NCBI RefSeq assembly: GCF_016745275.1
Contig: NZ_JADOEP010000004.1
Span: 1-64,000, forward strand
Reading direction: 5' to 3'
DNA length: 64,000 nucleotides
From: Enterococcus sp. BWB1-3
Lineage (GTDB): Bacteria; Bacillota; Bacilli; Lactobacillales; Enterococcaceae
Position 1 is the stretch's first letter. Each line of letters starts with the position of its first letter. Shown here one piece after another: positions 36,997 through 46,163 of the stretch. The notes beneath the pieces were generated by a model that was not told the origin of the DNA, searched no databases, and worked only from the letters and a program-made list of their open reading frames with translations. The position numbers and the translations under genes were made by a program.

Positions 36997-37041
36997 GCCG
37001 GATTATTTTGGAGCGTTTTATTCGTTCTAAAATAACCCGGC
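36997..37041. terminator. Long hairpin downstream of the AraC-family gene
   Basis: GCCGG-ATTATTTTG-GAGCG (from 36997) pairs with CGTTC-TAAAATAA-CCCGGC (to 37041) with few mismatches. It lies 10 bp after the AraC-type gene's stop on the minus strand. It lacks a clear T run, so termination would be inefficient or factor-assisted. Confidence 0.55.
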
Positions 37042-37050
37042 GATGTTGTC

Positions 37051-37920
37051 TTAACCAATTTTTCTGTAGACCCCGGGTGTAAGTCCAGTCTTTTTTTTAA
37101 ATAGTCTGCTGAAATAAGCAAAATTATCCCAGCCCAGCTCCAGAGCAATTTCCTGAATCGATTGATCGGAGTAGCGCAACAGATCTTTTGCAAAGGAGAT
37201 CTTTTTGTTGATTTGGTAGTTGATGGGCGGCTGTCCGATAAACCGTGAAAACTCTCTGTTTAGCTGATATTTATTAATATGAAACTGTTTTTCCAGCTGT
37301 TCCATTGAGAGTGATTCTTTAAACTGTCGGTCAATAAAAGCCTTCATGGCTAATACATAATCTGGAATTTCTTCATAAGTAAAATCCAACTGATTTTTCT
37401 GAATCAGCAATTCATTTAGGAGCTGATGCAACAGTACAGAGCTTTGGAAATCTGTTTGGGCATGCCGGTTTTCCTGTACATGTAATAATTGACGAAGGAT
37501 TAAATGAATCGGATTTTCCAAATTAGCTGTGTTACTGTGAAAAACATTGGAGCCGTTCTTCATGAATTCCTGATAGAACAATTCAGAATTTCCTCCATAA
37601 AAATGCACCCAGTCCATTTCCCATGGCTCTTCACTGATGGTCTGGTAATGCTGATAGTCCATACAGTCAATAAAAAAAATATCTCCGGCTTCGAGTATGT
37701 ATTTCTGATTCTTATAGGCGAGGCAGCCTTTACCTGAATGGGTGAACTTCATTAAAAAGGATGGCAGATTTTCTCTTTCTGTGAAATAAGGGCGGGAAGC
37801 TTTAAAATAACCTATTTCCTGTACATAATAAAAAAGCTCTTTACTTTTTTCAGAAGGCGTATTGATGTAACGGATGGAATCCTGGCTCCAAGAATGGTTT
37901 GCTTTTTCCCAATAAGACAT
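37051..37920 (-). CDS. AraC-family transcriptional activator of the rhamnose operon
   Basis: 289-residue AraC/XylS regulator. The N-terminal cupin-like sensor domain (about 20-165) has TERENLPSFLMKF and YILEAGDIFFIDC. The C-terminal pair of helix-turn-helix motifs (about 185-289) carries LEKQFHINKYQLNREFSRFIG and the classic ALELGWDNFAYFSRLFKKKTGLTPGVYRK. It is divergent from rhaB across 168 bp and so very probably activates rhaBAD in response to L-rhamnose (RhaS/RhaR role, not orthology). Start MSYWEK follows AAGGAG on the minus strand; 48 more in-frame codons upstream have no site and would run into the rhaB promoter. Confidence 0.87.
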   Translation of the reverse strand: MSYWEKANHSWSQDSIRYINTPSEKSKELFYYVQEIGYFKASRPYFTERENLPSFLMKFTHSGKGCLAYKNQKYILEAGDIFFIDCMDYQHYQTISEEPWEMDWVHFYGGNSELFYQEFMKNGSNVFHSNTANLENPIHLILRQLLHVQENRHAQTDFQSSVLLHQLLNELLIQKNQLDFTYEEIPDYVLAMKAFIDRQFKESLSMEQLEKQFHINKYQLNREFSRFIGQPPINYQINKKISFAKDLLRYSDQSIQEIALELGWDNFAYFSRLFKKKTGLTPGVYRKIG

Positions 37921-38088
37921 TTGATTTTCTCCTTCTATCAAGATAGTGCAATTATATATCAAAAATGTTTGATGTGAAAGAGGTGAAATCATACTATTAT
38001 TAGTTTGTGATCGGAATTTTTGTGGATTCATCTTTATAAATGATACCGCTTTATGTTCTGACAAGAAAGTGAAATGGAAGGTGGGAGA

Positions 38089-39555
38089 ATGATCGATACA
38101 TATATTGCTGTAGATATTGGTGCTTCAAGCGGCCGTTTAATGAAAAGTAAATGCAAGGCAGATGGCAGTATCACTCTAGAAGAGATCCATCGATTTAAAA
38201 ATGGTTTTAGAAAAGTTGATGGTCATGACCGTTGGGATATTAAACGGCTGATAAAAGAAATACTTATCGGGTTGGAAAAATTAAAAAAATCCGGAGTTGC
38301 TTCTTGCTACGTTGGGATTGATACATGGGCGGTTGATTATTGTCTGGTTGATGAAACAGGTAAGCTGTTGGAAGAACCGATTTCCTATCGGGATGTCAGA
38401 ACGGAAAATGCGATTAAATTTTTTTCTGAGGCTTACTCATTAGAAAAATTATATGACAAAACAGGTATCCAGATACAGCCGTTTAATACACTCTTTCAAT
38501 TATTTGTTGAGGATAAGGAGAAGTTGAGTCAGGCTGCGAAGCTGCTGCTTATTCCAGATTATTTGGGCTTTGTTTTTACTGGAAAAGCAGTTACGGAGAA
38601 AACCAATGCTTCTACCATGCAGCTGCTAAATCCTGCTACACAGGATTGGGATCAAGAGTTGTTGGTATTAGCTGGAATCACTAAAGAGCAGTTATCCTTA
38701 TTGGCTGATCCGGGAACTTTTCTTGGAGAGTTGATAAAGGATCAGTTCTTGGAATATGACTTGCCGAATGCCAGCTTTATAACAGTTGCGACACATGATA
38801 CCGCCTCGGCTGTGATTGGTACGCCGGGATGCGGCAAAGAGTGGGCCTATCTCAGCAGCGGAACCTGGTCTCTTTTAGGAATTGAAACGAAGGTTGCCAC
38901 TATCACACGCAATGCATTTTATGAAAATTACACCAATGAATGGGGGGCACATAATACGATTCGCTTTTTGAAAAATATTATGGGCATGTGGCTGATTCAG
39001 GAGGTTGCCCGCATACAGAATTATCAATACAGCTATGCTGAACTAGCTGTTATGGCAGCAAAGGAAGAGCCCTTTCAGCAATTCATCAATGTGAATGATG
39101 AACGGTTTCTGAATCCGGAAAATATGATCCTCACAATACAAGATTATTGCCGTGAAACTAGTCAAAGGGTTCCGAAAACTACCGGACAAATCGCTCGCTG
39201 TATTTATGACAGTCTTGCTTTGTGCTATGCCATGGAGCTGGAGAAGATGAAAGTGCTGACGGATACCGGTCGGCCGATTGATAAACTGCAGATTGTTGGT
39301 GGAGGATCAAACAATAAATTTTTAAATCAGCTGACAGCTAATGCTGCTTCAATCACTGTTGAAGCCGGACCGGATGAGGCAACTGCTATCGGTAATATAC
39401 TTTTGCAGATGATCGCTGCAGGTACGTTTAAAGACCTGGAAGAAGCAAGAGAGGCCATCAGGCAGTCATTTGAGATCTCTGTTCATGAACCTGAAGCATT
39501 CGATGCAGCAATACTTGATTCGTATAAAATTTTTTTAAAGGGAGCGAAAAGCTAA
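38089..39555 (+). CDS. rhaB: L-rhamnulokinase
   Basis: 488-residue FGGY-family kinase phosphorylating L-rhamnulose to L-rhamnulose 1-phosphate. The N-terminal phosphate loop AVDIGASSGRLM, CYVGIDTWAVDYCLVD, the ATHDTASAV segment, SSGTWSLLG and the C-terminal adenosine motif QIVGGGSNNKFLNQLTA are all present. ATG 38089 follows GGTGGGAG; an ATG at 38074 lies in front of that site. The stop codon abuts rhaA's ATG, so the genes are translationally linked. The divergent AraC activator lies on the other side of the promoter. Confidence 0.96.
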   Translation: MIDTYIAVDIGASSGRLMKSKCKADGSITLEEIHRFKNGFRKVDGHDRWDIKRLIKEILIGLEKLKKSGVASCYVGIDTWAVDYCLVDETGKLLEEPISYRDVRTENAIKFFSEAYSLEKLYDKTGIQIQPFNTLFQLFVEDKEKLSQAAKLLLIPDYLGFVFTGKAVTEKTNASTMQLLNPATQDWDQELLVLAGITKEQLSLLADPGTFLGELIKDQFLEYDLPNASFITVATHDTASAVIGTPGCGKEWAYLSSGTWSLLGIETKVATITRNAFYENYTNEWGAHNTIRFLKNIMGMWLIQEVARIQNYQYSYAELAVMAAKEEPFQQFINVNDERFLNPENMILTIQDYCRETSQRVPKTTGQIARCIYDSLALCYAMELEKMKVLTDTGRPIDKLQIVGGGSNNKFLNQLTANAASITVEAGPDEATAIGNILLQMIAAGTFKDLEEAREAIRQSFEISVHEPEAFDAAILDSYKIFLKGAKS

Positions 39556-40803
39556 ATGACAATAAAACAGCGTTATGAAGAAGCGAAAAAGAAATATGCT
39601 GCTCTGGGAGTGTATACAGATAGAGTAGTGGAAAAGATGGATGAAGTGAAAATTTCCATGCATGTCTGGCAAGGGGACGATGTCAAAGGATTTCTAAGTG
39701 ATGGTGAGCTTTCCGGCGGTATTTCCGTAACAGGTGATTATCCAGGAGCAGCACGAACTCCTGAAGAACTTCGAAAGGATCTTGAAAAAGCGTATGCAAT
39801 GATTCCGGGAAATCACAAGCTGAATCTTCATGCAATCTATCTGGATACGGAGGAGCAGGTAGATTTGAATGAGATTGAACCAAAGCATTTTGAAAAATGG
39901 GTAGCCTGGGCTAAAAAACAGGAGGTGGGACTGGATTTTAATCCGACCTTTTTCTCACATCCCATGTATAAGGATGGCTTTACGCTTGCATCTGCAGATA
40001 AAGAAGTTAGAGATTTCTGGATTGAGCATGGCAAACGTTCAAGAAAAGTGGCTGAATACTTCGGAAAAGAGCTGGGTCAAGTCTGTGTAAATAACTTTTG
40101 GGTACCTGACGGCTTTAAGGACAATCCAATTGATCGCTTGTCGCCAAGAAAGAGATTGATGGAATCGCTGGATGAGATTTTCTCAGAAAAACTGGATGAA
40201 AAATATATCTTAGATGCCGTTGAAAGCAAGCTGTTTGGGATCGGTGCAGAAGCTTATACTGTGGGCTCTCATGAGTTTTATATGGGGTATGGTCTGACAA
40301 GAAAGAAGCTGGTTTGTCTGGATGCCGGACACTTTCATCCGACAGAGGTCATTTCAAATAAACTTTCTTCTTTGTCATTATTCAGTGAAGGAATCCTGCT
40401 GCACGTCAGCCGTCCGATCCGTTGGGATAGTGATCACGTGGTAATCATGGATGATGAGCTGCAGGAAATCGGAAGAGAACTTGTCCGTAATGACTTGCTG
40501 CCGATAACCAATATCGGTCTGGATTTTTTTGATGCGACAATTAATCGTGTTGCTGCTTGGGTCATTGGAACAAGAAATACACAAAAGGCAATTATGAAGG
40601 CGATGCTTGAACCCACAGAAGAGTTAAAAGAGATTGAGCTTTCCGGCGACTATACCACTCGTTTGGCAATGATTGAAGAATTAAAGGATTACCCATTTGC
40701 AGATGTCTGGAATTATTACTGCGAGTTGAAGAAGGTACCTGTTGGACTGGATTGGCTGACGAATGTCAAGGAATATGAAAAAAATGTATTGAGCAAACGA
40801 TAA
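39556..40803 (+). CDS. rhaA: L-rhamnose isomerase
   Basis: 415-residue TIM-barrel aldose-ketose isomerase converting L-rhamnose to L-rhamnulose. The signatures HVWQGDDVKGF near residue 35, the metal-binding VGSHEFYMGYGLTRKKLVCLDAGH region (Glu, Asp and His ligands) and NIGLDFFDATINR match the family along its whole length. Its ATG immediately follows the rhaB stop. The order rhaB-rhaA-rhaD is standard; no rhamnose transporter or mutarotase gene is present in the window. Confidence 0.97.
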   Translation: MTIKQRYEEAKKKYAALGVYTDRVVEKMDEVKISMHVWQGDDVKGFLSDGELSGGISVTGDYPGAARTPEELRKDLEKAYAMIPGNHKLNLHAIYLDTEEQVDLNEIEPKHFEKWVAWAKKQEVGLDFNPTFFSHPMYKDGFTLASADKEVRDFWIEHGKRSRKVAEYFGKELGQVCVNNFWVPDGFKDNPIDRLSPRKRLMESLDEIFSEKLDEKYILDAVESKLFGIGAEAYTVGSHEFYMGYGLTRKKLVCLDAGHFHPTEVISNKLSSLSLFSEGILLHVSRPIRWDSDHVVIMDDELQEIGRELVRNDLLPITNIGLDFFDATINRVAAWVIGTRNTQKAIMKAMLEPTEELKEIELSGDYTTRLAMIEELKDYPFADVWNYYCELKKVPVGLDWLTNVKEYEKNVLSKR

Positions 40804-40876
40804 TGAATAGGAGTCAAGAAAGTATTGACTTAAATGAATTGTTGGATAGTTTAAGAAAGGAATGTGTAACGTAAAT

Positions 40877-41704
40877 ATGAAAAAAATGGATATTTTACAA
40901 GCACCATTTGTACGTGAAATGGTTGAGGTGACAACGAATTTATACCGTTTAGGCTGGGATGAGCGCAACGGCGGCAATATCTCCTATTTATTAAAGAAGG
41001 AAGAAATTTTGCCATTTCTTGATCCAAATGAGGTACTAAGAACGATCCCCATGATTTTTGACGGAAGCAAGCTTGCCGGAAAATACTTTATCGTGACAGG
41101 TTCCGGAAAATATTTTAAAAATGTTTCTGCCGCTCCGACTGACAACCTTGGTGTTGTTCGCGTAAGCGATGATGGGAAAGGGGTAGAGCTGCTGTGGGGA
41201 CTGACAAATGATGCGGTACCAACGAGCGAGTTGCCCAGTCATTTTATGAGCCATATTGCTCGTTTAGAGGTTGATCCGGAAAACCGGGTGATCATGCATA
41301 ATCATGCCAGTCATTTACTGGCGATGAGCTTTACTCATAATTTGGATGAAAAAGCATTTACTCGTACCTTATGGCAAATGTGTACAGAGTGTTTAGTTGT
41401 CTTCCCGGAAGGTATTGGGGTTCTTCCCTGGCTGGTTCCTGGAACGAACGAGATTGGTAAAGCCACAGCAGCAAAGATGAAAGAAACACGCCTAGTATTA
41501 TGGCCCCAGCATGGTATCTATGGTGCTGGAAAAGATATGGATGAAGTCTTTGGATTAATTGAAACGGCTGAAAAAGCAGCAGAAGTCTATACCTATGTTT
41601 GTGCCCAGGGCGGGATAAAACAGACAATCTCAGATGAGAATCTTTGGACACTGGCTGATGCGTTTGGTGTAATCCCTAAAGAAGGCTATCTTGAAGAACG
41701 ATAG
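40877..41704 (+). CDS. rhaD: Rhamnulose-1-phosphate aldolase
   Basis: About 275-residue class II aldolase, the same length as the E. coli enzyme. It splits L-rhamnulose 1-phosphate into dihydroxyacetone phosphate and L-lactaldehyde. Evidence: [19 protein letters not shown] at the N-terminus, the zinc motif [11 protein letters not shown], and [22 protein letters not shown] with the third His. I use ATG 40877 because it gives the conserved [11 protein letters not shown] start, although AAAGGA lies rather far upstream; ATG 40862 sits directly on that site. It is the last intact gene of the rhamnose operon. Confidence 0.95.
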   Translation: MKKMDILQAPFVREMVEVTTNLYRLGWDERNGGNISYLLKKEEILPFLDPNEVLRTIPMIFDGSKLAGKYFIVTGSGKYFKNVSAAPTDNLGVVRVSDDGKGVELLWGLTNDAVPTSELPSHFMSHIARLEVDPENRVIMHNHASHLLAMSFTHNLDEKAFTRTLWQMCTECLVVFPEGIGVLPWLVPGTNEIGKATAAKMKETRLVLWPQHGIYGAGKDMDEVFGLIETAEKAAEVYTYVCAQGGIKQTISDENLWTLADAFGVIPKEGYLEER

Positions 41705-41833
41705 GAATTAATTTTATGGCGTGAGGAGTACTTGTTGATTATAAAAATACAGCTTTTGCAAGTACTTAATCACTCTTACTTCAATTGTTTTGAAAGTAGT
41801 TTATATAGAAAAATGCAAGGTGGGACTAGGGAG

Positions 41834-41917
41834 ATGGCAAACAGAATGATTTTAAATGAAACATCATATTTTGGAAAGGGAGCCATTAGCGAGGCTGCAG
41901 GAGAATTCAAAGTCTGA
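41834..41917 (+). pseudogene. fucO: Truncated 5' end of lactaldehyde reductase (fucO)
   Basis: ATG 41834, preceded by TAGGGAG, encodes MANRMILNETSYFGKGAISE followed by AAGEFKV and a stop at 41915. The first 10 residues and the pattern after them match the start of E. coli FucO (MANRMILNETAWFGRGAV), the iron-dependent alcohol dehydrogenase that reduces the lactaldehyde made by RhaD. The other 350 or so codons are missing. This is best explained by a deletion running toward the terminator at 42142. Confidence 0.85.
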
Positions 41918-42141
41918 TGCAACAGTTATGAAAACTATCGGATGGTCTAGCCGGAGAATATCATATTCTATAAATTGGAAATAAACCCTCAACTGGTGAT
42001 GGTGAGTCCATAGCTATTAAAAATGAAAATTTTTTGTTTTGGAATATACGGATTTTGGCTATTCCCATTTAAAGTGATACTTTATTAACCTGTAAAATAC
42101 CCGTCTTTAAGTGATGAATTTTAATAGCTGTATACTATTTT
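41918..42141. other. Sequence after the fucO truncation
   Basis: About 220 bp without a reading frame or recognisable fucO continuation in any frame. The deletion joint is therefore close to 41917. An upstream inverted repeat AGTACTTG/CAAGTACT near 41727-41766 lies between rhaD and the fucO remnant. Confidence 0.4.
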
Positions 42142-42184
42142 GAGTTGGCAGAGTATTCTTTAAGATGCTCTGCCAACTCTTTTT
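42142..42184 (+). terminator. Terminator of the rhamnose operon
   Basis: GAGTTGGCAGAGTATT (42142-42157) pairs with ATGCTCTGCCAACTC (42165-42179) and is followed by TTTTT. It is a very stable stem and probably the original end of rhaBAD-fucO. Confidence 0.93.
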
Positions 42185-42307
42185 AACTGCAATTAAAGAT
42201 AAAATAGATTAAAGTTGTAAGTAAGGATAAATGATGCTGTTCTTCACTGGTATATTTTCAGGATGATTTGCTTATTTATCCTATTTATCAATCGATAAAT
42301 TTGACGG

Positions 42308-42335
42308 CAGCTGTAGGAGCGTGCTCCTGCAGCTG
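42308..42335. repeat. 13-bp near-perfect inverted repeat
   Basis: CAGCTGTAGGAGC (42308-42320) and GCTCCTGCAGCTG (42323-42335) pair with one T-G wobble around a 2-base centre. There is no T run, so it is not a terminator. It stands alone in more than 500 bp of AT-rich gene-free DNA. A second perfect repeat, TTTCAAAT/ATTTGAAA, spans 42618-42644. Confidence 0.7.
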
Positions 42336-42922
42336 ATCTATCAGTTATTCTTGATGACAAAAGAAAGAATATTCAAGTTCAGCAAAAGTTTTTGAATGAA
42401 TAGGAATGTCTGAAAATATTAAGGAATGGTCGTTCTAGTTTAGAATTTTTCTGAGTTAGAATTATCATTTCTTTTTCATCAAAATCTTTACTTCCATTTT
42501 GAGCTGGTAGTAAAAGCAATGTTTCTATCATTCCAGAGATAAAGATTGCTGCTTTAGGAGGTTATTAATTATTTAAATTACTCTTTAAAAAACTAATGAA
42601 AAGATTCGTTTATTTATTTTCAAATGTTATTTATTAATTTGAAATCGACAAATAATATCCATGTAATTAAAAGCCTTCAATTTAATGACCTGCTGACTCC
42701 TGCAGTGATAATGAATGTTGTTTTAATAGTATCTTTTTTAACACTGGGAAAGCTTTATTATCTTATTTATTAAGTTACTCCTCTTTTTACATTAGAAAAA
42801 ACTTATTTTGGATTAATATAAATTTTTAAAAGGAACAAGTGTAAATTTATTTAAAAGGATGTATATATTCATCTTTTCTGCATAATGAGAAGGATTGGGC
42901 ATTAGTGAAGAGAAAAGGCTCG

Positions 42923-42951
42923 TTTGGAAGCGTTTAAATAATTGTTATTAT
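42923..42951 (+). promoter_or_regulatory. arcA promoter with overlapping cre-like site
   Basis: TTTGGA (42923-42928) and TATTAT (42946-42951) are 17 bp apart, 35 bp before arcA. TGGAAGCGTTTAAA (42925-42938) fits the catabolite-responsive element TGWAARCGNTWNCW at 12 of 14 positions and covers the -35 region, consistent with CcpA repression of arginine deiminase genes. A near palindrome, GATGTATATATTCATC (42859-42874), lies upstream as a possible Arg-regulator site. Confidence 0.55.
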
Positions 42952-42986
42952 AAGGGTGTCCAAAATAACAATGGGAGGTTTTATTT

Positions 42987-44210
42987 ATGGAAAATGCAAT
43001 TAATGTTTTTTCAGAAATTGGAAAGCTGAAGCAAGTGATGCTGCACCGTCCAGGTAAAGAATTAGAAAATTTGATGCCTGACCATCTGGAGCGGCTGCTG
43101 TTTGATGATATTCCTTTTTTAGAACAGGCAAGAAAGGAGCATGATTATTTTGCAAATACACTTCGCTCAAAAGATATTGATGTCTTGTATTTGGAAGATT
43201 TGGCAGCAGAAGCACTGATTTCTGAGGAAATTAAGAATCTGTTTCTGGATGAATATCTTAATGAAGCAGCTATTCAGGATGAAACAATTAAAAATGAAAT
43301 TAAAGAATACTTTCTGTCACTTGATACAAATCGTGAATTGATCGATCAGTCGATGGCAGGCTTAAGAAAAAATCAACTGTCGGGGATTCAGTCTACTTCA
43401 TTAACAGGATTAGTAGATGATCACTATCCTTTCTTCATTGACCCAATGCCGAACTTATATTTCACCAGAGATCCGTTTGCTACGATTGGTAACAGTGCTT
43501 CTTTGAATAAGATGTATTCAGAAACAAGGCGAAGAGAAACACTTTATGGGAAATATATTTTTAAATACCATCCAATGTTCAAGGACAATCCGGTTAACCT
43601 ACTTTATAATCGTGAAAATAATACAAGAATCGAGGGTGGTGATGAACTGGTTTTATCCAGCAAAGTAATGGCAGTGGGCATCTCTCAAAGAACTGATGTC
43701 GTTTCGATTGAGCGGCTTGCATGCAATATTTTTGAAAGTGAAAAAAGCTTTGAGCATTTATTAGCCTTTAACATTGGGGAGAAAAGAAAATTTATGCATT
43801 TAGATACGGTGTTCACTATGGTGGATTACGATAAGTTTACCATCCATCCGGAAATTGAAGGGGATTTGATTGTCTATTCTATTTCAAAGGAAAATGGGGA
43901 GATAAGGATTGTTGAAGAAAAGGATACACTGGAACATATACTCTGTCGTTATTTAAAATTATCGGCTGTTGAGCTGGTTCGCTGTGGAGGTGGTGATATT
44001 ACTGCAGCTGCAAGAGAGCAGTGGAATGATGGATCAAATACATTAACGATCGCACCGGGAGAAGTAGTTGTCTATGATCGCAACGTGATTACGAATAAGC
44101 GTCTGGAAGAAGCCGGAGTGAAATTAAACTATATTCCAGGCAGTGAGCTTGTTCGCGGTCGCGGCGGACCAAGATGTATGAGTATGCCGTTTGTAAGAGA
44201 GAATATCTAG
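42987..44210 (+). CDS. arcA: Arginine deiminase
   Basis: 407 residues; hydrolyses arginine to citrulline and ammonia. Conserved elements: [53 protein letters not shown] and the catalytic RGRGGPRC397MSMPFVRE near the C-terminus. GGGAGG precedes the ATG with good spacing. It is the first gene of the arc cluster. The adjacent arcB is now nearly 2 kb away because of an inserted cassette, so arcB expression may depend on read-through or a new promoter. Confidence 0.97.
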   Translation: MENAINVFSEIGKLKQVMLHRPGKELENLMPDHLERLLFDDIPFLEQARKEHDYFANTLRSKDIDVLYLEDLAAEALISEEIKNLFLDEYLNEAAIQDETIKNEIKEYFLSLDTNRELIDQSMAGLRKNQLSGIQSTSLTGLVDDHYPFFIDPMPNLYFTRDPFATIGNSASLNKMYSETRRRETLYGKYIFKYHPMFKDNPVNLLYNRENNTRIEGGDELVLSSKVMAVGISQRTDVVSIERLACNIFESEKSFEHLLAFNIGEKRKFMHLDTVFTMVDYDKFTIHPEIEGDLIVYSISKENGEIRIVEEKDTLEHILCRYLKLSAVELVRCGGGDITAAAREQWNDGSNTLTIAPGEVVVYDRNVITNKRLEEAGVKLNYIPGSELVRGRGGPRCMSMPFVRENI

Positions 44211-44486
44211 CGTGAGTACGGAAACTAGCTGAGATTTCAAAAAGTAAAACGAAAAATGTACCTGGCTTAGTCAAACGTCCAGCTAAATTGTTTATGAACC
44301 AATTTTAGGGGACACCCAATAAACTTACGATCCGTCATTTTTTTAAATAGCAATGATTCAAGCGGAAGTAAGCTGTACTAGATGGGGATCAACACACGCC
44401 ATCAAGGTGTAAAAGAAGTTTCGATGTTTTTATGTAGCTTCATCGTTTCCAACCCATGATCGACCAATACTTGTTTATTGATCCGC
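44211..44486. other. Spacer after arcA with a minus-strand relic
   Basis: No intact gene. Across the left 48-bp repeat, the minus strand reads [20 protein letters not shown] then KYWSIMGWKR-stop, a protein-like relic that ends at about 44447. The repeat therefore seems to come from former coding DNA. The family is not recognised. Confidence 0.35.
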
Positions 44487-44534
44487 CTTGATTGAACCCA
44501 ATTAGAACAATATTTTGCGAGTTTCCGGACTTGC
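44487..44534. repeat. Left 48-bp direct repeat flanking the arcA-arcB cassette
   Basis: This 48-bp sequence starts CTTGATTGAACCC and ends TTTCCGGACTTGC. It is identical to 46092-46139. Upstream and downstream sequences of the two copies differ at once, so the repeats mark the limits of a 1.56-kb insertion or duplication. Confidence 0.93.
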
Positions 44535-44550
44535 TCATAATTTGAAAGAG

Positions 44551-44895
44551 GTGTTTGTTATTAAAAGGGTAATGTTAGTTATAATTGGAATTGTTGCGAT
44601 TGTATTTTCCTCCATCTATGTTTACCAAATTCCTGTTAAAAAATATATTGCAGAACAAGAGTTGTATGAATTACTTGAAAATGAATATGGGCTGAAATCA
44701 ACCAATATTCAAATTACTAATATTATTAGGGATATAAAAAGTGTGAGAGGAGGTGTTGGCATCAGATTTACCGTGACAAATAGTTCGTTGTTATATGATT
44801 ACGATTACTCTGTTTCAAAGAAAAATTGGATTCGTGGTTATGTAGAAAATGGCAGGTATTATAATACAAATAAAATATTTTTTGAGGAGGAATGA
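44551..44895 (+). CDS. Small membrane-anchored DUF3139-like protein
   Basis: About 108-115 residues. An N-terminal hydrophobic helix (VMLVIIGIVAIVFSSIYVYQI) is followed by a small extracytoplasmic domain with VKKYIAEQELYELLENEYGL, a central beta-rich part and YDYDYSVSKKNW. This layout resembles DUF3139 proteins of staphylococci and enterococci; function unknown. The start is uncertain. GTG 44551 is in frame but sits on the GAGGTG ribosome site, ATT 44560 is ideally spaced from it, and ATG 44572 is slightly too close to AAAGGG. It ends 1 bp before the secreted protein gene, so the two are coupled inside the repeat-flanked cassette. Confidence 0.6.
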   Translation: MFVIKRVMLVIIGIVAIVFSSIYVYQIPVKKYIAEQELYELLENEYGLKSTNIQITNIIRDIKSVRGGVGIRFTVTNSSLLYDYDYSVSKKNWIRGYVENGRYYNTNKIFFEEE

Positions 44896-44896
44896 T

Positions 44897-45694
44897 ATGA
44901 AAAAATTTTTGTGTATTCTAAGTTTTTTAGGAATTTTAACTGCTCTTTTGTTTAATAGTAGTAAGGTATTTGCAAGTGAGATGGATGATTTCTTAAGCGA
45001 GTATGCGTTAGTCGGAGAAAAATTAGATGAATTTGAAAGAAACGAACGCTTTCAAATAAGTCAGAGGGGAGCCAAAGAAAAAGCTTTAGATTTAGCGACA
45101 TTACAGGAGCAATATGAACAATATAGGTCAATTGGGGTCTTTGATGAGGAAATTACTTTTGATTTATATGTTCAATTAGCAACAACTCCCCCTCCATCTG
45201 ATCCAGTAATTCCAGAATTTCGAAGTGTTGCCGGAAATCCCCAAGCTGGTGATATATTAATTACTAACGGCACTTCTTTAGGTGGCTTAACTGGTCATGC
45301 CGGAATCTTCTTGGGAGAATTAGGAAATGGCGGTATTCTATCTATACAAGGTCCAGGAAAAACTCCTGAAATTATAGGAATTTTTACTTGGATGCAACGA
45401 TATGGTGGGATAAACAAATGGACAAAAGTATACCGTCCTACATCTCAGTATAAATCAAAAGCAGCAGCTCAATGGGCTATAAATAACTACCAAGGGAAAA
45501 AATATAATTATGGAATAAATACAAAAATTTTTGAAAAAGATCCAACATATTGTTCTAAAATTGTTTGGCAAGCTTTTTGGCATTCATCTGCTGCGGTGCA
45601 AGTAGGAGGAATTCATCAACCATTGATAGCATCTCCTTATGATTTGCCTGGTTATTTCGATAAAAAGCCTTCTCACATTGTTACATGGCAATAG
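44897..45694 (+). CDS. Secreted permuted NlpC/P60-like (YiiX-type) hydrolase
   Basis: 265 residues. A signal peptide (about 1-26, cleaved after VFA) is followed by a helical region (about 28-105). A papain-like domain then has AGDILITNGTSLGGLTGH134AGIFLG, and later YC219SKIVWQAFW. His precedes Cys, the circularly permuted order of YiiX/YaeF-type NlpC/P60 enzymes. Such proteins cleave amide or ester bonds in peptidoglycan or lipids; the substrate is unknown. GGAGGAATG gives a strong start at 44897, and translation is coupled to the small membrane protein before it. The pair could be an effector with a membrane partner; that is speculation. Confidence 0.72.
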   Translation: MKKFLCILSFLGILTALLFNSSKVFASEMDDFLSEYALVGEKLDEFERNERFQISQRGAKEKALDLATLQEQYEQYRSIGVFDEEITFDLYVQLATTPPPSDPVIPEFRSVAGNPQAGDILITNGTSLGGLTGHAGIFLGELGNGGILSIQGPGKTPEIIGIFTWMQRYGGINKWTKVYRPTSQYKSKAAAQWAINNYQGKKYNYGINTKIFEKDPTYCSKIVWQAFWHSSAAVQVGGIHQPLIASPYDLPGYFDKKPSHIVTWQ

Positions 45695-46091
45695 CTCAAA
45701 GCTCCTTCATAAATAAAACCAAGTTATTTGCCAGTTTTAATTTTAGATTAAGAAACTATGCAGTTCAAAAGAATTGTTGGATCTTTGGTAGGTTTTCCAG
45801 TATGAGAATAGGCCTATCGAAGTAATGGGATGGCTGGATCCAAATCCAGCATTTGGAAGAGTTGGATATTGTTGTGATGGAAGATCAAATTGTCATTTGG
45901 TATTTTCGCTAAGGCGACATTCAATTAAGATAAATAACAGGAATGGGTCATAACTTGACGGAGTATAAAAAAGATCACCTTTCATTTAGATACAGGGTAC
46001 TTGTTCACAAGCGATTATCAAGAACGGTTTTTCTTGCCAAGTAAAAACCCTTAAAAATAGGAAAAAATTGAGGTAGATCAACAGCAACAAT
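45695..46091. other. Right part of the cassette, no intact gene
   Basis: No full reading frame. A frame near 45827 reads MGWLDPNPAFGRVGYC before degenerating, and another gives MEDQIVIWYFR-stop near 45880. These look like relics. No transposase or integrase is visible. Confidence 0.4.
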
Positions 46092-46139
46092 CTTGATTGA
46101 ACCCAATTAGAACAATATTTTGCGAGTTTCCGGACTTGC
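46092..46139. repeat. Right 48-bp direct repeat flanking the arcA-arcB cassette
   Basis: This is an exact copy of 44487-44534, ending 24 bp before the arcB start codon. Removing one copy and the DNA between would leave arcA and arcB about 350 bp apart. Confidence 0.93.
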
Positions 46140-46163
46140 GCATCTAACATAGGAGGAACGAAA

